In this document: piece by piece, positions 58,590-64,000 of the stretch | Layout of the letters: each line of letters opens with the position of its first letter | How positions within the stretch are numbered: the first letter of the stretch is position 1 | Source of the DNA: Areca catechu | Taxonomy: Eukaryota > Streptophyta > Magnoliopsida > Arecales > Arecaceae | Length of the DNA: 64,000 nt | Assembly: GCA_021397845.1 (NCBI GenBank) | Contig: CM038051.1 | Span: forward strand, 14,222,327 to 14,286,326 | Direction: 5' to 3' | Notes under the pieces: model-generated | Told to the model about the DNA's origin: nothing | Database searches by the model: none | What the model saw: only the letters and a program-made list of their open reading frames with translations | Translations under genes and position numbers: made by a program

Positions 58590-60720
58590 TCAATGGATGG
58601 TGTATGGATTTGGAGACTTAGGATTCATCCCAAGATGAGCTTGTTTCTCTAAAAGGTTGCTTGAAGTCGATTGCCTACCAGAGTGCTTCTGAGAGCTAGA
58701 GGTATGGGCATCCAGGCTACATGTCCTAGCTGTGGGATGGAAGATGAGACTATGGAGCATGTTCTATTTCTCTTCCTGAGAGTGGCATGGGTTTGGTGGC
58801 TGGCTACCATGCCTTTCGCTAATGGTCCTATGGAGCAGTCTTCCCAGACCTTCTTGGAGGTTGTGCGGGTGAGTTCTGAGTTTGATGCAATATGAAGGGC
58901 CAGGATTAGGACTGCCTATATTGCTTACTAAACTTGGCTTGCTCGAAATACTAGTCTTTAAGGAGAGGTGGGTGTCAGTGAGGTTCGTGATGGTGAGAGC
59001 CCTGATCCTAACTGTGAAGATTACCGAGGCCTTGATGCCTGACGTGACATTTAGGACTTGGGACATTTGGGGCTCCTTTGCTTACCCTTCTATCGGGAGA
59101 AGGATTTTTTCATTTCCTAGGAGCCTCTACCCTAGAGTTGCCAATGGATCGGGTCCGGACCCGAGACCCGTAGGTATTTACCCAACGGGTTCGGGTTTGG
59201 TATTAAATCTGGACCCATTTATCCGGACCCGGATCCGGACCCATTTAGTTATAATTAAATAGATCTAGGTCTAGATATGTAATATTCAGTATCTAGACCC
59301 GACAGACCCAGAACTCGATTATATAAAATAATATTATATTTACATATATTTATATTATTAGGGACCGTTAGATCGTGATCCAAGGGTTCGAAATCAACCA
59401 TTGATTTTAATATAAAAGCCCCCCTCGATTCGGTGCCCTAATTTTTTTCCTTCCATGGTTCACGGTTCGACCAAATTCCCAAATCGTCCCCATCCTCCCC
59501 CCTCGATGGTCGATGCCTCCAGACCCCCCCATCAATGGCCGATGTCTCCGGCCTCCCCCCCATCGAGGGCCGATGTCTCTCCCCCATCGACGGCCAACGC
59601 CTCCCCCCCTTGGCGGCTCAGCCCCTCTCCAGTCCAGATCGACCGTCGGCGTCCATCATCGACCATCTCCTCCCCATCGCTAGCCGCTCTACTGCTCCAA
59701 CATCGGCCTCCCTCCGACTCTCCCTTCCCTAGCTCCGAGCCCCGGCGGCCGCCGTTACTTGGACATCATCCTCCAGATCCTCCCTGCCCTCGATGGCGAA
59801 TGGCCGATGCCTCCTCTCTGCCCTTCGACTCGTGCTTGGTTTCTTGATTTCTTGTCATCTCCCGAATGCAGTGGTTGAAGAAGACAAAGAGGAAGGCGAT
59901 GCTCGCGGCTCTTGAGAAGATTCACGAGGGTTTCCATCATTCCTTGGAGTATTTCTTTTTTTTATATTTTGAAGTTTTGTTTACTGTTCCTTAGGTGTTT
60001 GTATTTTTGTCTTTGAAAAAAATATCAAGGTGATAGAAATTCACCTATTTCTTTTGTCTTTGAAAAAAAAATATCAAGGTGATAGAAATTCACCTATTTC
60101 ATCATGAAGTAATCAGGTCCGGGTTCGAGTATAGATACCCGAGGTCCAGGTTCGGGTATGGATACCCGGGATCCATTCGGATCCGGATCTGGTACTTCAA
60201 AATTAAACCCGTCGGGTATTCGGATCCGGGTCTAGTTCCAGTAACTAAGATCGGGTCCGGGTCTAGATATCTAGGTTCCGATCCAAACCCGACCCGTTGA
60301 TAGCTCTACCCTACCCCTATTCGTTCTTGAAGGTTAACTTTGATAACAGTGTGACGGATGAGAGAGGCGAAGTGAAATTTGCCATCCATGGCCCTGACTC
60401 TTATCTCATTGCAGCTGGCAATGTTTGACTGATAGAGATCTCTGTGCTTGGGACTGAACTGAGGATGGTATAAGAGAGGATTTGTTTTACAAGATTAACT
60501 TTTCGGATTGACTATCAGATTGTGAAGGGAGACTCTGCTATGATTATGGTTTGGTTACAAAGGTATCCTGAATATGGTATGGTCACTCATCTCCTAGTGC
60601 ACGATATTCATTACCAGCTATTAAGATGTGCTGCTTATGACATCAAACATATCTACCATGATATGAATAGTTTTGCTAACTGAATTGCCTTTTTTGTTGC
60701 ATATCATTCTTCTGATGGAT
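58590..60720 (+). pseudogene. LINE zinc-binding region and RNase H, split by a hAT-like element
   Basis: The zinc region reads MDGVWIWRLRIHPKM, then CPSCGMEDETMEHVLF near 58722. RNase H begins after the insertion with FLKVNFDNSVTDE at 60325, and IVKGDSAMIMVWLQ follows near 60520. Stops are present in both parts. Confidence 0.8.
59133..60308. mobile_element. non-autonomous hAT-like element inside the LINE (1176 bp)
   Basis: Left end TAGAGTTGCCAATGG, right end CCGTTGATAGCTCTA, an imperfect inverted pair that extends into GGATCGGGT-type sequence. Flanking 8-mers CTCTACCC (59125-59132) and CCCTACCC (60309-60316) differ at one base. Inner blocks are dense in GGATCCGG and CGGGTTCGGGT. The centre has a GC-rich frame at 59455-59847 with repeated GATGTCTCC phrases and a 48-bp tandem duplication at about 60006-60102. 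No transposase. Confidence 0.85.
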
Positions 60721-60835
60721 CTTTTTGGAACGATGCATCTCTTTTACCAGTATCCTTCCGGGATTTTTTTTTTTTAATCTTTTGGATTGTACCCGTACTC
60801 ATATTATATAAAACATCCATCTTATCAAAAAAAAA

Positions 60836-60916
60836 TAAAAAAGAGGGAAGGGGGGGGGGGGGGGCGGGCGCGAACGCAAAAATTTATTAATTAAAATATT
60901 TATTATAAATAAATAA

Positions 60917-60957
<41 letters not shown>

Positions 60958-63908
60958 TTGTTTTGGGAATTTCAATCAGATTACAATGGCCTCCCGAGAA
61001 TTCACGTATATGTACATACTGGTTGATGCTTCCAGGATTCTAAGGGCTTTTGCCAACCGTATATAAAATTACAACAGTATGAAGAAAACTAATTTTATGA
61101 CTGCAAGATTATTATATATATATGCAGTAGAGCTTATTAATCAGGACTGCTGGCTTTGTTTGCAAATGGTCCAATAACCACTCGCGTCAAAGGGTGCACG
61201 TCGAACCGCACCAACCCACAACCCCTTCGGCCCAACCCACAATTTAAGCAGGCCGGATCAATATTGTTATGGCCTCGGTTAACCTAGGTCAAAGTTCTAG
61301 CCAACTTTGAAATCTCCCAGCTTAGGCAATAGTTTGGAACCTAACAAGTAATAACCCATGCATAAATGATATACACAAATAATGAGTGATTATTTTAGGA
61401 ATTGTCCCTCTAGCCACTTGACACACGTAAATCATTGAAGCAGTTTTAGTTTTATGGAGTCGTGATTGAAGAAATGAACTGAGAGACTTCCTTATAAATT
61501 TTTAATTTGATATGGAAAAATTATTTTTTTCCATCAGCTCGATTGTTCACTGACTGCTTATTAGGTTGAGCTTGGACTCCCATATCTTGTTTGTTTTTTT
61601 CTCACTTACCAAGCATTTTATAAATTTATCTGATAAAAAATGAGCATCCACGCCTGACCCACCCAGCCGGTATTTTTTGTTCATCAGGCCAGACCAGGCT
61701 CAAATTTTAGGGGCTGACCAGCTTCCAAGCCAGATTCGGAATTACTATAAAATTTTCTAACCCAATCCAATGTTAAATAAAAATATATAAAAATAAATAC
61801 AAAATATCAAAGACATTACAAAATTGTTATATATTTTTCTGCATATAGAATGAGAACTCCTTAGCCACTAGTTCATTAATTTTTTAATGATGACACGTGA
61901 AACAAGCAAGTCCTTTTACATAGACACTAACTGGATTTTTTTTTTTTTTTTTTTATGTACATATGTACATGTACATGTATGTATCCTTGAAAATATGATT
62001 TATTGCACGTAAGATAAGTAAGATAAGGACAAATACCAGCTGACATAATACCAGCTCTAAACTATGGACCTATAGTCCACAGACACATATAAAGGCAATA
62101 AAGAAATACCAGCTGACATAATATGACAAATTCAACTAGCATTTTGGGTTATTATTTTTGATAACTGATAATCTAATGCCTGAAGAATTAGAAGACGAAA
62201 TAAAAAAAAAAAAAAGGGTCGACTGGCATATTAATATCAGATCAGCCAACTTCCTAAGATATATCATGCTATACCTTCGAAGGCCATTATTTTCTTATAT
62301 ATCGTACTAGCAAGCACCCAATATCAGTATAAACTCATAACTCGGTAGACATCATGACTGAGATGTAAACCTCGGCCATCTCCGGTGTGCCAGCATGGTT
62401 GATATGATTTGTTCAAAACCAGCTGGTAGGTAAGTTTGGCTTACCATCCTGAGAAGCCTGATTACTTGCTCTGACCGAAGAACAGTCTTCAAATAAATTC
62501 ATCTTGTAGGAATGCCATGTCTACAATTTCAATAATTGTCATAAAAACAGAATTAAAGCAAACAAAATAAAGTTTAAGATAAGCAAATTTTAAGTTCCAG
62601 ATGGATTTCATTTTTTAATAGAAATATGGCCTGAAAAGCAACATACCAAGCCCACAGATTGACAGATTCATCGGTCAAGCCGAGACCCAGTCATTAAAGA
62701 TCTGGTTTGACAGGTAAAAAATAAGATAAGGACTATAGGTCCATAGTTTAGTCATGATGTTATTTCTTCCCATGAATAACTTTGACAAACACAGAATTTA
62801 CAAGTTTCCACGGTATACAAAGTTGGATCATATTACAGTTTGATGGTGATATCTTAGGGTACAATTTGTTTAATAAGACATGACCGTATAGTAGGCCTCC
62901 ACAAGAAAATGGAGCATTCAGGCTTCACATGCCCACCAACAAAGAGACATCATCATCGTAAGTGGAAAGAACATAGGAACATAGTTTATTTTCATTTTAT
63001 GTTATCATAGAAAGAAAGAAAAGAGAGAAGAAGCATGATTCTGAGTGTACATAAACCTACCAACTTTTTCATTCTTTTTTTCCATTCCATGCTTCTAATG
63101 CTGGATGCACTGCAGGGGTTGCATGCACGTATGCGCATGCACACACGTGCAAGCGATTACATGCACATGCACACCTGCATACGCGTGCACGTGCACACAC
63201 AGGCATGAAGGCACGCGCACATCATGTGTTTAGGTGAGACCTGAATTGAAGTGCTAAAAATCGCTTTGCATAAAAGAATTAGATTTTGAGTTAACTTGGT
63301 AAAATAGCTACCATCAGAAACCACTGAAATATACAGATCAACAAATTATCGACAAAATCATAACAAAAATGCCCACCTGGTCCAGCCCAGTTTATCATTT
63401 TAGACCCCACCAGGTGTTCTAAAATCATCAGCAAACGATAGCATGATATTTGTAGCATTACACCTTAGGTACACGTTTCAATCCATACAAAATAAAGTTT
63501 AGGGATACAAGGTGGAAATAGATAAAGCTGGTTTATATGGGATATGGTATATAGAGTTGCATCTGAATAATTTTATCTATGAAAATAAGAAGAAATCTGC
63601 AGTTGTCATTAGCACACAGGAAGCAGTACCCAAACCATAGCAGTTACAGCAAGCCAAACCATGGCAGTTACAGAAAGCAAATCATCTACAGGTATAAAAA
63701 TGACAGGGCATGGATAAAGAGACCGACACAACCTAATAAACACTATGTCCCTAGGAAATCATTGGAAGTTAAATATAAGTTTCACACCATGTGTAACAAG
63801 CCGTACGGTATAAAGAGAGCACTTTGGATGAACCCTTACATCTTTCAAGAAGGGCCCTTGCAGACATTTGTTTCACTTGTTTTAGCTGTATGATGAAAAT
63901 GCAGCTAG
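60836..63908. other. AT-rich intergenic DNA with simple-sequence tracts
   Basis: A run of 15 G at 60850-60864, a long A-run at about 60915-60955, a T-run near 61931-61953 and an alternating purine-pyrimidine tract at 63110-63230. No gene is recognised. The far right may hold introns or 3' UTR of the gene whose end is suspected at 63909. Confidence 0.45.
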
Positions 63909-63950
63909 CTCCGACTCTTGCACTTCTCCATGGCTCTAGGGGCTGCAAGC
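63909..63950 (-). CDS. possible last exon of a minus-strand gene
   Basis: On the minus strand a pyrimidine-rich stretch ending CTTGCAG is followed by a short open frame reading PRAMEKCKSRS and then TAG. This looks like a 3' terminal exon with the rest of the gene beyond the window. Only the splice-site-like sequence and the basic tail support it; it could equally be chance. Confidence 0.22.
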
Positions 63951-64000
63951 AGAGAGACACATAAACCATCAAATGCAAGATATAATATATTAATGAAATC

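Larger units (their letters stand above)
53750..60835 (+). mobile_element. decayed LINE retrotransposon, interrupted by a hAT-like element
   Basis: Order on the plus strand: ORF1-like region (about 53750-55090, weakly supported), endonuclease (55150-55830), RT (56450-57570), a zinc-binding region (58600-58830) and RNase H (60325-60720), ending TTATCAAAAAAAA at 60823-60835. This is the layout of plant L1-type LINEs. A hAT-like element at 59133-60308 separates the zinc region from RNase H, and about 380 bp near 57130-57510 interrupts RT. Many stops. Confidence 0.85.

Overview
This window is nuclear DNA of a flowering plant, almost certainly a monocot. Its intact genes have GC-rich coding ends and plant-type introns, and the repeat fraction is typical of a large monocot genome: Ty3/gypsy, Ty1/copia, Sirevirus, LINE, CACTA and hAT sequences. 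A palm such as oil palm or date palm is my best guess, but that is inference. No database search was possible.

Only three protein genes look intact: a single-exon TMEM234-like membrane protein (4957-5349, +); a three-exon glyoxal/galactose-oxidase-like secreted copper radical oxidase of 591 aa (8522-11854, -); and a five-exon SPEAR/TIE-type transcriptional adaptor of 189 aa ending in an EAR motif (33507-35427, -). A possible last exon of a further minus-strand gene lies near 63909-63950.

Layout. 1-4616: the 5' part of a decayed Ty3/gypsy element on the minus strand, with a long LTR full of tandem repeats. 4617-12000: the TMEM234 gene, a 651-bp hAT-like element and the oxidase gene. 13077-30086: a nested complex. 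A gag-only copia-type retroelement is split by a 1.2-kb hAT-like element and then by an 11.7-kb CACTA-like element (16115-27815). The CACTA carries the 5' half of a cyclin-A gene with its introns and hosts a 1.97-kb solo gypsy LTR (22778-24742). 30224-30911: a LINE 3' end. 33507-35427: the SPEAR gene. 37321-42084: a complete but dead copia element with LTRs and a 5-bp target duplication. 43601-47061: a second gag-only copia-type element on the minus strand. 47674-48153: a solo LTR. 48366-52835: a third gag-only element on the minus strand, tangled with a Sirevirus 3' end whose LTR carries an array of palindromes. 53750-60835: a decayed LINE interrupted by a 1.18-kb hAT-like element. 60836-64000: AT-rich intergenic DNA with simple-sequence tracts.

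The most unusual items are the cyclin-A capture in the CACTA element, higher-order repeats built from one 61-bp monomer in two gypsy LTRs (dimers of 122 bp in one, trimers of 185 bp in the other), the recurrence of gag-only retroelements, and an 883-bp tandem duplication spanning a CACTA end and its copia flank.
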